64,000 nt of DNA from Planktophila turicensis (lineage in GTDB: Bacteria; Actinomycetota; Actinomycetes; Nanopelagicales; Nanopelagicaceae). The translations under genes were made by a program, and so were the position numbers. Below the pieces are notes generated by a model, which saw nothing but the letters and a program-made list of their open reading frames with translations, was not told the DNA's origin and searched no databases. Location of the stretch: the NCBI GenBank assembly GCA_965234405.1, contig OZ248346.1; one strand, written 5' to 3'. Below are positions 18,146 through 27,184 of this stretch, piece after piece (the stretch's first letter is position 1; the number at the start of each line of letters is the position of its first letter).

Positions 18146-19453
18146 GTGATTCGCACCGTTGACCTCCGTGGAAAGTCTCTCGACAAAGCTGGCTATCAAG
18201 CCGAGCTTCCACGTGCACAGCTCGATGTTGCGCAAGCGATGGTTCTCATTGAACCGATTCTCCGTCGCGTTCAGCACGGAAACGAATCAGATCTGATCGC
18301 TCTCGCTCAAGAGTTTGATGGAGTAACGCCTGCTTCAATCCGAGTTCCACAATCGGCATTGGATCAAGCGCTAGCTCAATTAGATCCTGCAATTCGTAGC
18401 GCACTCGAAGAATCTGCTTCACGTATTCGTAAAGTTCATAACGATCAAGTTCGCGGTGAAACCCGAACAACAGTTGTCGATGGCGGAACTGTTACAGAGA
18501 AGTGGGTCCCCGTAGATCGTGTGGGCCTTTACGTCCCAGGTGGTCGCGCGGTCTATCCAAGTAGCGTCATGATGAATGTGATTCCCGCTCAGATTGCACA
18601 AGTGCAGAGCATCGCAGTTGCATCTCCGCCACAGAAAGAATTTGGCGGACTTCCGCACCCAACAATCCTTGCGACCTGTGCACTCCTTGGAGTCACCGAG
18701 GTCTATGCGGTTGGGGGAGCGCAAGCAATTGCACTCTTTGGTTATGGAATGAAGGACGTGGCACAGAAGTGTGACCTCGTTACTGGTCCTGGAAATATTT
18801 ATGTGGCAGCAGCTAAGCGCGCATTGCGTGGAATCATCGGTATCGATTCAGAAGCGGGCCCAACAGAGATCGCAATTCTTGCCGATGAGAGCGCCATCGC
18901 TGCAGATGTGGCAGCTGACCTCATCAGCCAAGCTGAGCACGATGTCATTGCAGCAGCAGTCCTAGTTACAACATCAACTCAGCTTGCCAAGGATGTTGAA
19001 GCAGAACTAGGGAAGCGAGTTGCCGCCACTAAGCACTCCGAACGTATTCGCACTGCGCTTACTGGCATCCAATCAGCAATCGTCTTAGTGGATTCAGTTG
19101 AACAAGGGCTTGACGTTGTAAATGCTTATGCAGCGGAGCACCTTGAAATTCAGACAAAGAACGCAGCGCGCGATGCTGCGCAGATTCGCAATGCTGGTGC
19201 AGTTTTCATTGGTCGCTTCTCGCCAGTTTCACTCGGAGATTACTCAGCTGGTTCAAACCACGTTTTACCTACTGGTGGATGTGCATGCCACAGCAGCGGG
19301 CTCTCTGTGCAAACTTTCTTACGCGGCCTTCACTTCATTGAGTATGACCAAAAAGCATTTACCGACATTCTCGATACCGTCGTCACTCTTGCAAACTCCG
19401 AAGATCTTCCTGCTCACGGCGAAGCAATGACAGCGCGTTTGGAAAATCTATGA
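18146..19453 (+). CDS. hisD: Histidinol dehydrogenase
   Basis: Zinc enzyme catalysing the last two steps of histidine synthesis, L-histidinol to L-histidine with NAD. The 435-residue product has YVPGGRAVYPSSVMM (VGLYVPGGRA), TGPGNIYVAAAKR, GPTEIAILAD and AEHLEIQT, which carry the NAD and zinc contacts including the Glu/His pairs. The start is GTG, preceded by TAGAAT six bases upstream and no ribosome site, so a leaderless message is likely. It opens a compact hisDCBH-priA-FI run. Confidence 0.96.
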   Translation: MIRTVDLRGKSLDKAGYQAELPRAQLDVAQAMVLIEPILRRVQHGNESDLIALAQEFDGVTPASIRVPQSALDQALAQLDPAIRSALEESASRIRKVHNDQVRGETRTTVVDGGTVTEKWVPVDRVGLYVPGGRAVYPSSVMMNVIPAQIAQVQSIAVASPPQKEFGGLPHPTILATCALLGVTEVYAVGGAQAIALFGYGMKDVAQKCDLVTGPGNIYVAAAKRALRGIIGIDSEAGPTEIAILADESAIAADVAADLISQAEHDVIAAAVLVTTSTQLAKDVEAELGKRVAATKHSERIRTALTGIQSAIVLVDSVEQGLDVVNAYAAEHLEIQTKNAARDAAQIRNAGAVFIGRFSPVSLGDYSAGSNHVLPTGGCACHSSGLSVQTFLRGLHFIEYDQKAFTDILDTVVTLANSEDLPAHGEAMTARLENL

Positions 19454-20538
19454 ACCAGTGGCCAGCGTGGCTTCCACTTCGCCAAAATCTTCGCGAACTC
19501 TCACCATATGGAGCGCCGCAACTTCCTGCAGATGCTGTGATGAATACCAATGAGAACCCATATGCGCCTTCACCCGCTCTTGCAAAGGCGATTGCTGATC
19601 GAGTCTCAGAAGTAGCGCTCACTCTTAATCGTTACCCAGATCGTGATGCAGTCGTTCTGCGTACCAAGCTTGCTGAATTCATCAATGGGCTATCCGCAAC
19701 CAACTTCGATGCAAAGAATCTATGGGCTGCAAATGGCAGCAATGAAATTATTCAATCTCTCTTTATGGCATTCGGCGGAGGAACAGCTCTCGGCTTTACT
19801 CCTTCTTATTCGATGCATCCATTGATTGCCAAGGTAACTCAAGTGCAGTGGCTTAATGGAAGTCGCCGCGAAGATTTCAGCCTCGATATCGACTCTGCAA
19901 TTTCACAGATTCAGCGGGACAAGCCAACTCTCACTTTCATCACAACACCAAACAATCCAACAGGTTCTGCAGTCACTATCGATGAAATCGAGAAGATTGC
20001 ACGTCTCACCTCAGGGCTCTTGATAGTCGATGAGGCTTACGCAGAATTTTCTGAAGAGACCTCAGCGGTAACGCTCATCAAGAAATATCCGCACGTTGTT
20101 GTTATTCGCACTATGAGTAAAGCCTTTGCATTTGCAGGTGTTCGCCTTGGTTATCTGGTTGCAGATCCAGCAGTCATCGATGCCATGTTCCTTGTTCGCT
20201 TGCCGTATCACCTCAGCGCGCTCACGCAGGCAGCTGGTGAAGTCGCACTCGATTACAAGAATGAGTTGCTTGGCACGGTTGCTCAACTTCGCACCGATCG
20301 CGATCGCGTTGCAGCGCAACTTACCGATATGGGGCTTACCGTCATTCCAAGCGCATCAAACTTCCTTCTCTTCTCAGGATTCGATATGCCTTCGGCGCAG
20401 CTCTGGCAGGCGATGCTCGATAGGGGAGTTCTCATCAGAGATGTGGGATTATTGGGTTACTTAAGAGTCACCATTGGCAATGAGGCCGAAAACACCAGAT
20501 TTGTTTCAACGCTATCGGCATGCCTGGGAGAAAAATGA
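19450..20538 (+). CDS. hisC: Histidinol-phosphate aminotransferase
   Basis: PLP-dependent class II aminotransferase, imidazole acetol phosphate to histidinol phosphate. The 362-residue sequence shows TNENPYAPSP near the N-terminus, FITTPNNPTG, IVDEAYAEF and the Schiff-base lysine in TMSKAFAFAGVRLGY (about residue 223). It overlaps hisD by four bases (ATGA) and hisB by four, so translation is coupled. In actinobacteria this enzyme sometimes also serves aromatic amino acids, but the operon position makes histidine the main pathway. Confidence 0.95.
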   Translation: MNQWPAWLPLRQNLRELSPYGAPQLPADAVMNTNENPYAPSPALAKAIADRVSEVALTLNRYPDRDAVVLRTKLAEFINGLSATNFDAKNLWAANGSNEIIQSLFMAFGGGTALGFTPSYSMHPLIAKVTQVQWLNGSRREDFSLDIDSAISQIQRDKPTLTFITTPNNPTGSAVTIDEIEKIARLTSGLLIVDEAYAEFSEETSAVTLIKKYPHVVVIRTMSKAFAFAGVRLGYLVADPAVIDAMFLVRLPYHLSALTQAAGEVALDYKNELLGTVAQLRTDRDRVAAQLTDMGLTVIPSASNFLLFSGFDMPSAQLWQAMLDRGVLIRDVGLLGYLRVTIGNEAENTRFVSTLSACLGEK

Positions 20539-21122
20539 GCAGAACATCACGAGTTGAACGCACTACTAAAGAGTCAAGCGTTCTTGTAGAACTCAATCTC
20601 GATGGAACTGGCGAGATTTCAGTGGATACCGGCGTCCCATTCTTTGATCACATGCTCAGCCAACTAGGTAAGCACTCTGGCTTTAATCTCACTGTAAAGA
20701 CAACAGGTGATGTCGATGTCGATTCACACCACACCGTTGAAGATACTTCACTCGCATTTGGCCAGGCACTTCGCGAAGCACTTGGCGATAAGGCAGGCAT
20801 TCGCCGCTTTGGCGATGCGATGGTGCCACTTGATGAAGTTCTCGTGCAGGCAGCTGTCGATCTTTCGGGTCGTCCATATCTTGTGCACCGCCAACCTGAA
20901 ATAGTCGAACTCATCGGAACATTCGATACAACTCTCGGAAAGCACATCTGGGAATCAATCGTTGCTGAAGCGCGCATCGCACTTCACGTACGTGTTCTCG
21001 AAGGCCGTAATGCTCACCACGTCTTTGAAGCACAATTCAAAGCTGTTGCGCGCGCACTGCGTGATGCGGTTGCACTCGATGGTCGCGTTGCCGGGATTCC
21101 TTCTACAAAGGGCTCTCTCTAA
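20535..21122 (+). CDS. hisB: Imidazoleglycerol-phosphate dehydratase
   Basis: Manganese enzyme converting IGP to imidazole acetol phosphate. The product is the single-domain form of 195 residues without the histidinol phosphatase part seen in enterobacteria. Two metal motifs are present: DSHHTVEDT and NAHHVFEAQF. The ATG at 20535 overlaps the hisC stop (ATGA) with GGGAG just upstream; a further in-frame ATG at 20520 inside hisC is less likely. A separate histidinol phosphatase must be encoded elsewhere. Confidence 0.95.
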   Translation: MSRTSRVERTTKESSVLVELNLDGTGEISVDTGVPFFDHMLSQLGKHSGFNLTVKTTGDVDVDSHHTVEDTSLAFGQALREALGDKAGIRRFGDAMVPLDEVLVQAAVDLSGRPYLVHRQPEIVELIGTFDTTLGKHIWESIVAEARIALHVRVLEGRNAHHVFEAQFKAVARALRDAVALDGRVAGIPSTKGSL

Positions 21123-21127
21123 CGTTC

Positions 21128-21721
21128 GTGATTGCAATTCTCGATTACGGATCTGGCAATCTTCGTTCAGCCCAACGCGCTTTTGAAACTTCTGGCAAAG
21201 AGGTCGTGCTGACATCTGATTACGACGTTGCACTCAACGCCGACGGTCTCGTAGTTCCTGGCGTGGGTGCTTTTGCTGCTTGCATGCAAGGACTTGCTGG
21301 TGTTCGTGGAGATCAACTTGTTCGCGAGCGAATTTCTTTAAAACGTCCAACTTTAGGTATCTGCGTGGGTATGCAGATTCTCTTTGCACGCGGCGTCGAA
21401 CATGGCAACCATGAAGGCGTTGGCGTCTGGGATGCAACAGTAGAAAAACTTGAAGCACCGATATTGCCTCATATGGGCTGGAACACCGTTTCTGCCCCAG
21501 GCGGAAGTTCACTCTTTAAAGGCGTTGAAAATGAGTCGTTCTACTTCGTTCATTCATACGCAGTAAAGAAGAAGGTCGGTGCAATCGCGACGATGGCACA
21601 CCACGGCGAAGATTTTCTGGCAGCAGTTGAAGATGGAGTTATTGCAGCGACGCAATTTCACCCAGAAAAATCCGGAGATGCAGGACTACATCTGATTAAG
21701 AATTGGACGGACTCACTATGA
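21128..21721 (+). CDS. hisH: Imidazole glycerol phosphate synthase, glutaminase subunit
   Basis: Class I glutamine amidotransferase that feeds ammonia to HisF. The 197 residues contain the oxyanion strand and nucleophile in LGICVGMQIL (Cys about 80) and the catalytic His-Glu pair in QFHPEKSG near the C-terminus. The start is GTG, five bases after hisB. The gene ends inside the priA start codon. Pairing with hisF two genes downstream makes the function secure. Confidence 0.96.
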   Translation: MIAILDYGSGNLRSAQRAFETSGKEVVLTSDYDVALNADGLVVPGVGAFAACMQGLAGVRGDQLVRERISLKRPTLGICVGMQILFARGVEHGNHEGVGVWDATVEKLEAPILPHMGWNTVSAPGGSSLFKGVENESFYFVHSYAVKKKVGAIATMAHHGEDFLAAVEDGVIAATQFHPEKSGDAGLHLIKNWTDSL

Positions 21722-22443
21722 GCTACCTCGAACTTTTACCTGCAGTCGATGTCAAAGATGGACGCGCTGTACGCCTCGTTCAAGGCGAACTTGATGCTGA
21801 AACCGCTTATGGAAACCCACTTGAAGTTGCCCTCGAATTCCAAGCAGCTGGCGCTGAATGGCTCCACCTTGTTGATCTCGATGCAGCATTTGGTCGCGGA
21901 GAAAATAGCGCGCTGCTTGCAGAGGTAGTGGGGAAACTTGATATCAAAGTCGAGCTCTCTGGTGGAATTCGCGATGACGAATCACTTCGTCGCGCACTTG
22001 CAACTGGTTGCGTTCGTGTAAACCTAGGTACTGCTGCGCTTGAAAATCCCGAATGGACTGCGCGCGTTATCGCAGAACATGGAGATCGCATCGCAGTGGG
22101 TCTTGATGTTCGCGGACATGTTCTTGCAGCTCGCGGTTGGACCAAAGAAGGCGGCGATCTCTTTGAAACTATCGAACGCCTTGAGCGTGATGGTTGTTCT
22201 CGTTATGTAGTCACAGATGTGACTAAGGATGGAACTCTTAAGGGTCCAAACTTGGAATTGCTTCAAGAAGTCTGTGCAGTTACCAAGAAACCTGTTGTCG
22301 CATCAGGCGGCATTTCTTCCCTTGATGACATAGCTGCCCTTGCATCCCTTAACGCAATCGGTGTTGAAGGTGCAATCGTTGGTAAGGCTCTCTACGCTGG
22401 CGCATTCACACTCGAAGATGCTTTAGAGCTCACGCGTCGATGA
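21718..22443 (+). CDS. priA: PriA-type phosphoribosyl isomerase (HisA, probably also TrpF)
   Basis: TIM-barrel isomerase of 241 residues acting on ProFAR in histidine synthesis. Catalytic Asp residues are seen in LPAVDVKDG (Asp about 10) and VTDVTKDGTLKGPN. The loop RGWTKEGGDLF keeps the Arg-Gly-Trp trio that in mycobacterial and Streptomyces PriA lets one enzyme also isomerise phosphoribosylanthranilate. Since no trpF is seen in the adjoining trp genes, the bifunctional reading is likely. The ATG at 21718 overlaps the hisH stop; a 15-base longer frame has no ribosome site. If trpF exists elsewhere, plain hisA would be the name. Confidence 0.9.
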   Translation: MSYLELLPAVDVKDGRAVRLVQGELDAETAYGNPLEVALEFQAAGAEWLHLVDLDAAFGRGENSALLAEVVGKLDIKVELSGGIRDDESLRRALATGCVRVNLGTAALENPEWTARVIAEHGDRIAVGLDVRGHVLAARGWTKEGGDLFETIERLERDGCSRYVVTDVTKDGTLKGPNLELLQEVCAVTKKPVVASGGISSLDDIAALASLNAIGVEGAIVGKALYAGAFTLEDALELTRR

Positions 22444-23213
22444 CACTTTCAGTTCGCATCATTCCTTGCCTCGACGTCACCGACGGTCGAGTTGTGAAGG
22501 GCGTTAACTTCACCGATCTCGTTGATGCTGGAGACCCCGTTGAGATGGCTGCGCTCTATGGACGAGAAGGTGCTGATGAACTTACCTTTCTTGATATCTC
22601 AGCAAGTGTCGCAGGGCGTGAAACAACTCTTGATGTAGTTCGCAGAACAGCTGAACAAGTGTTTATTCCGCTCACAGTAGGTGGTGGAATTCGCACCGTC
22701 GACGATGTTGATCGCTTGCTGCGCGCAGGTGCTGACAAAGTTTCAATCAATACAGCAGCTCTAGCTCGCCCTGAATTGATTGCTGAAATCGCAGATCGCT
22801 TTGGTTCACAAGTATTGGTGCTATCCGTTGATGCGCGTCGCGCGCGTACCGATTCAGGTTTTGAAGTGACAACTCATGGCGGCCGCGAATCCGCGGGTGT
22901 TGATGCACTCGCTTGGGTAGAAAAGGCGTGCACGCTTGGCGTTGGTGAAATCCTTCTCAACTCTATGGATGCTGACGGAACTCGCGCCGGATATGACATC
23001 GGAATGATTACCGCCGTCCGCGCTGTCTCAAAGGTTCCGCTGATTGCCAGTGGTGGCGCCGGCACCCTCGAAGATTTCGCCTCGGCACTCGATGCTGGAG
23101 CTGATGCACTCCTCGCAGCCAGCGTCTTCCACTTCGGAATTCACCGTATCGGCGATGTAAAGAAGTACCTTTCTGGTCACAATTATTCAGTGCGCAATGC
23201 GCATACGGTCTAA
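22440..23213 (+). CDS. hisF: Imidazole glycerol phosphate synthase, cyclase subunit
   Basis: TIM-barrel cyclase that uses HisH-derived ammonia to make IGP and AICAR from PRFAR. The 257-residue protein opens with VRIIPCLDVTDGRVVKGVNF (here CLDVTDGRVVKG, Asp11), and has ADKVSINTAA, NSMDADGTRAGYD and LIASGGAGTLEDF phosphate-binding blocks. It overlaps priA by four bases. All expected catalytic aspartates are present, and HisH is encoded nearby, so the heterodimer is complete. Confidence 0.97.
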   Translation: MTLSVRIIPCLDVTDGRVVKGVNFTDLVDAGDPVEMAALYGREGADELTFLDISASVAGRETTLDVVRRTAEQVFIPLTVGGGIRTVDDVDRLLRAGADKVSINTAALARPELIAEIADRFGSQVLVLSVDARRARTDSGFEVTTHGGRESAGVDALAWVEKACTLGVGEILLNSMDADGTRAGYDIGMITAVRAVSKVPLIASGGAGTLEDFASALDAGADALLAASVFHFGIHRIGDVKKYLSGHNYSVRNAHTV

Positions 23214-23215
23214 GG

Positions 23216-23227
23216 CAGAATACGCAT
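23216..23227 (+). promoter_or_regulatory. Candidate -10 element before hisI
   Basis: CAGAAT at 23216-23221 followed by six bases and the hisI ATG. The same string TAAGGCAGAAT appears before rapZ (57240-57250). No ribosome site is present, so an internal leaderless start within the his-trp run is possible. Confidence 0.35.
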
Positions 23228-23572
23228 ATGAGCACAGAGCTAAGCCCCGAGATTTCTGCGCTCCTCAAAGATCCTGCAGCTCTCATTCCAGCCGTTGCAC
23301 AAGATATTCACTCAGGTGAAGTCTTGATGCTCGCCTATGTCAATGCGGAATCACTTGCCGCCACTCTTGCCACAGGGCGCGCAACATATTGGTCACGTAG
23401 CCGCAATGAACTCTGGGAAAAGGGCGCCACTTCTGGCCATACACAACTCGTACATTCGATCGCTCTTGATTGCGACGGAGATGCACTTCTATTTAAGGTT
23501 GAACAAACCGGGGCTGCTTGCCACACAGGCGATCGCACCTGCTTCCATAGAAATATCGAGATTGCGCGATGA
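23228..23572 (+). CDS. hisI: Phosphoribosyl-AMP cyclohydrolase
   Basis: Zinc/magnesium enzyme opening the adenine ring of PR-AMP in histidine synthesis. The 114-residue product is the single-domain form without the HisE pyrophosphohydrolase. It shows MLAYVNAESL, TYWSRSRNELWEKG (WSRSR), DCDGDALL and the cysteines of ACHTGDRTCF that bind zinc. It starts 14 bases after hisF with no ribosome site and ends inside trpE (ATGA overlap), tying the his and trp genes together. Confidence 0.95.
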   Translation: MSTELSPEISALLKDPAALIPAVAQDIHSGEVLMLAYVNAESLAATLATGRATYWSRSRNELWEKGATSGHTQLVHSIALDCDGDALLFKVEQTGAACHTGDRTCFHRNIEIAR

Positions 23573-25053
23573 AGCTTGAAGAATTTCGCGAGTACGCGAA
23601 GAACAACAACGTCATTCCTGTCTATCGCAAACTCTTAGGCGATGGCGAAACCCCGCTCAATATTTATAAGAAGCTGGCAAAGAACTTGCCCGGAACTTTT
23701 CTTTTGGAATCTGCCGAGCATGGGGGAGTCTGGTCTCGCTACTCATTTATTGGCGCGCATAGCCAGACAACGCTGACCGAAAAAGATGGTGTCGCGGTAT
23801 GGCTAGGAAAACCACCTGCCGGAGTTCCGCAAGGAATGAATCCTCTTGAAGCTTTGCGCAAAACAGTGGCACACCTGAAGTCTCCAAAGATTGAAGGGCT
23901 TCCAACTCTTACAGGTGGCCTTGTTGGATACATGGGATATGACTCTGTGCGCAGACTGGAAAAGATTTCAAACCTTGCTACAAAGGATATCGATCTGCCA
24001 GAAATCGCATTTATGTTAACGAGTGATTTAGCTGTGATGGATCACAGCGAAGGAACCATCACGTTGATTGCAAATGCCATTAACTGGGATGGCTCAAACG
24101 AACGTATCGATGAATCCTATGCAGATGCGGTATCTCGTCTTGATCGCATGCAAGCCGAACTTATGGCACCTCTTGCTGGAGATGTCTCAAAGATCCCGGC
24201 AAAGACAGCGCCTCAATTTGATCGCAATATGAGCGCCGAAGAATTTATGTCTAAGGTAGAAATTGCCAAAGAAGAGATTCGCGCGGGCGAAGCTTTCCAA
24301 ATAGTTCTTTCGCAGCGATTCTCAATGCCGTGCGCAGCCGATGCACTCGATGTGTATCGCATGCTTCGTCTCAATAATCCAAGCCCATATATGTACCTCT
24401 TCAGATTTGAAGATGGAATCGAAGTCGTCGGTTCAAGCCCAGAAGCGCTCGTCAAGGTAACTGGTACCGAAGTGATGGTCCACCCAATCGCTGGAACACG
24501 TCGTCGCTCTGCATCGGTCGAAGAAGATATTCGCCTCGGAGAAGAACTTCTTGCCGATCCTAAAGAACGTGCAGAGCATTTGATGCTCGTTGACTTGGGC
24601 CGAAATGATCTTGGCCGCGTCTGTGCACCCGGAAGCGTCGAAGTAATCGACTTCATGCACATTGAACGTTATTCACACGTCATGCATATTGTTTCCACAG
24701 TCATCGGAAAGCTTGGAAAAGATTCAACACCTATCGATGCACTCTTCTCAGTCTTTCCTGCCGGAACACTTTCTGGAGCACCTAAGCCGCGCGCTATGGA
24801 GATTATCGAGACTCTCGAACCAACTCGTCGCGGACTTTATGGCGGCGCTATTGGTTACTTCGACTTCACAGGAAATATTGATGCCTGTATTGCCATTCGT
24901 ACTGCGCTACTTCACAAGGGGACTGCATACGTTCAAGCGGGAGCAGGGCTCGTCGCAGATTCAGATCCAGCATCTGAAAATGAAGAGACTCTCAACAAGG
25001 CAGCTGCCGTTCTTGGCGCAATTACTGCTGCTAATGAATTGAAGCGCAGCTAA
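23569..25053 (+). CDS. trpE: Anthranilate synthase component I
   Basis: Chorismate-utilising enzyme making anthranilate, first committed step of tryptophan synthesis. The 494-residue protein carries the feedback-site element LLES near residue 45, then RNDLGRV, the HIERYSHVMH block and PAGTLSGAPKPRAM, all typical of TrpE. It overlaps hisI by four bases, so histidine and tryptophan genes share a transcript. The glutaminase partner (TrpG) and TrpD are not in this window and must lie elsewhere. PabB is the main alternative but is unlikely given trpC, trpB and trpA downstream. Confidence 0.95.
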   Translation: MKLEEFREYAKNNNVIPVYRKLLGDGETPLNIYKKLAKNLPGTFLLESAEHGGVWSRYSFIGAHSQTTLTEKDGVAVWLGKPPAGVPQGMNPLEALRKTVAHLKSPKIEGLPTLTGGLVGYMGYDSVRRLEKISNLATKDIDLPEIAFMLTSDLAVMDHSEGTITLIANAINWDGSNERIDESYADAVSRLDRMQAELMAPLAGDVSKIPAKTAPQFDRNMSAEEFMSKVEIAKEEIRAGEAFQIVLSQRFSMPCAADALDVYRMLRLNNPSPYMYLFRFEDGIEVVGSSPEALVKVTGTEVMVHPIAGTRRRSASVEEDIRLGEELLADPKERAEHLMLVDLGRNDLGRVCAPGSVEVIDFMHIERYSHVMHIVSTVIGKLGKDSTPIDALFSVFPAGTLSGAPKPRAMEIIETLEPTRRGLYGGAIGYFDFTGNIDACIAIRTALLHKGTAYVQAGAGLVADSDPASENEETLNKAAAVLGAITAANELKRS

Positions 25054-25211
25054 TGTTCAAATTAGGACTATCCCTCTTTCTTGTCTCCGTAGTTGCAATT
25101 GCGCTCAGTCGAAGAATTCGTCTCTCTGCACGCTATGAACGCGAGCCAAAGAAGCTCACGCCATGGAATGCAATGGATAAAGGAATTGATCCAACAGAGG
25201 ACCGCACATGA
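25053..25211 (+). CDS. Small trp-cluster membrane protein, 52 residues
   Basis: A short gene not obvious by length alone. It starts at the ATG sharing one base with the trpE stop (TAATG) and ends in a four-base overlap with trpC, so both couplings argue that it is translated. The product has one hydrophobic helix (about residues 3-18), a basic stretch SRRIRLSARYER, and a C-terminus TPWNAMDKGIDPTED. Larger Trp-associated membrane proteins stand between trpE and trpC in many actinobacteria and, from memory, end in a similar W-x-(A/S)-x-D/S-x-G-x-DPT tail; this looks like a reduced form. Function unknown. Confidence 0.75.
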   Translation: MFKLGLSLFLVSVVAIALSRRIRLSARYEREPKKLTPWNAMDKGIDPTEDRT

Positions 25212-25981
25212 GCGTTCTTGATTCCATCATCGAAGGTGTTCGCGAAGATCTTGCCGCACGACGTCTTCCATTGGCGCAGATTCATAAGCGTATGGAAGAG
25301 ACTGCGCCGGCACTAGATGCGCATTCATTCCTATCTCGCGACGAGATGAATGTGATTGCAGAAGTAAAGCGTTCATCTCCAAGCAAAGGAGAACTTGCCA
25401 CAATCACAGATCCAGCTTCTCTTGCCGAGCAATATCAAGAAGCGGGCGCTGCAGCTGTCAGCGTTCTCACCGAACGCCGTCGCTTCGGTGGCTCACTCGA
25501 AGATCTTGATGCTGTGCGAAAGCGCATCACAATTCCAGTTCTGCGAAAAGATTTTATGGTCGATGAATATCAGTTCTTAGAAGCGCGGGCACATGGCGCA
25601 GATATTGTTCTTCTCATCGTGGCCGCACTTTCAAAGAGCCAGCTCAGAGATTTCTACGATCTTGCAACTGAATTAGGAATGGCTTCTCTCATTGAAGTAC
25701 ATACCGCGCAAGAACTCGAGAGCGCGATGGATATTGAACCGCGCATCATCGGAGTTAATTCACGGAATCTGAAAACCCTCGATGTCGATAGCGCCGCATT
25801 TGCAGACCTCATCCCGCGTATTCCTGCTGATGTGATTCGGGTCGCCGAATCAGGTATCGCAACTCGTTCAGACGTCGAGTTCGCTCAGAACGCTGGCGCA
25901 ACAGCGATCTTGGTCGGGGAAACTCTTGTGAAATCTGGGAATCCAATTTCCGCCATGCAGGAACTACTTGGGCGCAGGTAG
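25208..25981 (+). CDS. trpC: Indole-3-glycerol phosphate synthase
   Basis: TIM-barrel enzyme closing the indole ring from CdRP. The 257-residue product contains NVIAEVKRSSPSKG (here AEVKRSSPSKG, Lys at about 53), VLRKDFMVDEYQ, LIEVHTAQEL, IGVNSRNLKTL and VAESGIATRSD, the standard IGPS set. It is the monofunctional form with no fused TrpF. ATGA overlap with the upstream small gene; nine bases to trpB. Confidence 0.97.
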   Translation: MSVLDSIIEGVREDLAARRLPLAQIHKRMEETAPALDAHSFLSRDEMNVIAEVKRSSPSKGELATITDPASLAEQYQEAGAAAVSVLTERRRFGGSLEDLDAVRKRITIPVLRKDFMVDEYQFLEARAHGADIVLLIVAALSKSQLRDFYDLATELGMASLIEVHTAQELESAMDIEPRIIGVNSRNLKTLDVDSAAFADLIPRIPADVIRVAESGIATRSDVEFAQNAGATAILVGETLVKSGNPISAMQELLGRR

Positions 25982-25990
25982 TCTTTCGCC
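25979..25990 (+). promoter_or_regulatory. Candidate -10 element for leaderless trpB
   Basis: TAGTCT at 25979-25984, using the trpC stop codon as its first three bases, followed by six bases and the trpB ATG. No ribosome site precedes trpB, which fits an internal leaderless promoter. Confidence 0.45.
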
Positions 25991-27184
25991 ATGACGACTG
26001 TCGATGATCTCGCAGGACACTTTGGCCCCTATGGCGGTCGCTTCGTTCCTGAAGCTCTCATCGGAGCGCTTGAAGAGCTAGACACTGCTCGCATCAAAGC
26101 CCAGACAGATCCAACATTTATTGAAGAGTTAGCCGAACTACACCGTACATACACAGGTCGTCCCAGCATCATCACCGAAGCAAAGCGTTTTGGCGAACAT
26201 GCAGGGGGAGCGCGTATTCTTCTTAAACGCGAAGATCTCAATCACACCGGCAGCCACAAGATTAATAACGTGCTTGGTCAAGCACTCCTCACAAAGCGCA
26301 TGGGCAAGAAGCGCATCATTGCTGAAACTGGAGCGGGACAACATGGCGTTGCATCTGCAACTGCTGCAGCTCTGATGGGTCTTGAGTGCGTTGTCTACAT
26401 GGGCGAAGAAGATACAAAGCGCCAGGCTCTCAATGTTGCTCGTATGAAATTGTTAGGCGCAGAAGTAGTTCCCGTTACTTCAGGTTCGCGCACACTCAAA
26501 GATGCAATCAACGAAGCGATGCGCGACTGGGTTACCAATGTTGAAACTACTCACTACATGCTCGGAACCGTTGCCGGTCCACATCCTTTCCCATCTATGG
26601 TCCGTGATTTCCATAAGATCATCGGCGAAGAATCTCGCGAACAAGTTCTCGCCCTAACCGGCCGACTTCCTGATGCAGTTCTTGCCTGCGTTGGCGGAGG
26701 CTCTAACGCAATTGGAATCTTCCATCGTTTTATTGGTGATAAAGATGTCCGCCTCATTGGACTCGAAGCCGCTGGAGATGGCGTTGAAACAGGACGCCAT
26801 GCAGCAACCATTACGGGTGGATCACCTGGCGTTCTTCACGGAAACCGCACATATGTTCTGCAGGATGAAAATGGTCAGACCATTGAGTCTCACTCAATCT
26901 CTGCTGGATTGGATTACCCAGGCGTAGGACCAGAACATGCATACCTGCATGACATTGGCCGCGCCGAGTATCGCGCAGTCACAGATGCAGAAGCGATGCA
27001 TGCATTCGCACTTCTTTGTAAGACTGAAGGCATCATTCCTGCAATCGAAACTGCGCACGCTCTTGCTGGCGCGCTTCAAGTAGGAAATGAATTAGGCAAG
27101 GATGCAATCATCTTGATCAATCTCTCTGGACGCGGAGATAAAGATGTTCACACTGCAGCTCAATACTTTGGAATCCCTCTCTAA
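25991..27184 (+). CDS. trpB: Tryptophan synthase beta chain
   Basis: PLP enzyme condensing indole with serine. The 397-residue protein shows the PLP lysine in NHTGSHKINNVLGQ (about residue 92), the phosphate loop GGGSNAIG, AETGAGQHGVA and the C-terminal SGRGDKD. It is the TrpB1 type that pairs with TrpA, encoded immediately downstream with no intervening base. No ribosome site is present, and the candidate -10 element at 25979 suggests a leaderless start. Confidence 0.98.
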   Translation: MTTVDDLAGHFGPYGGRFVPEALIGALEELDTARIKAQTDPTFIEELAELHRTYTGRPSIITEAKRFGEHAGGARILLKREDLNHTGSHKINNVLGQALLTKRMGKKRIIAETGAGQHGVASATAAALMGLECVVYMGEEDTKRQALNVARMKLLGAEVVPVTSGSRTLKDAINEAMRDWVTNVETTHYMLGTVAGPHPFPSMVRDFHKIIGEESREQVLALTGRLPDAVLACVGGGSNAIGIFHRFIGDKDVRLIGLEAAGDGVETGRHAATITGGSPGVLHGNRTYVLQDENGQTIESHSISAGLDYPGVGPEHAYLHDIGRAEYRAVTDAEAMHAFALLCKTEGIIPAIETAHALAGALQVGNELGKDAIILINLSGRGDKDVHTAAQYFGIPL

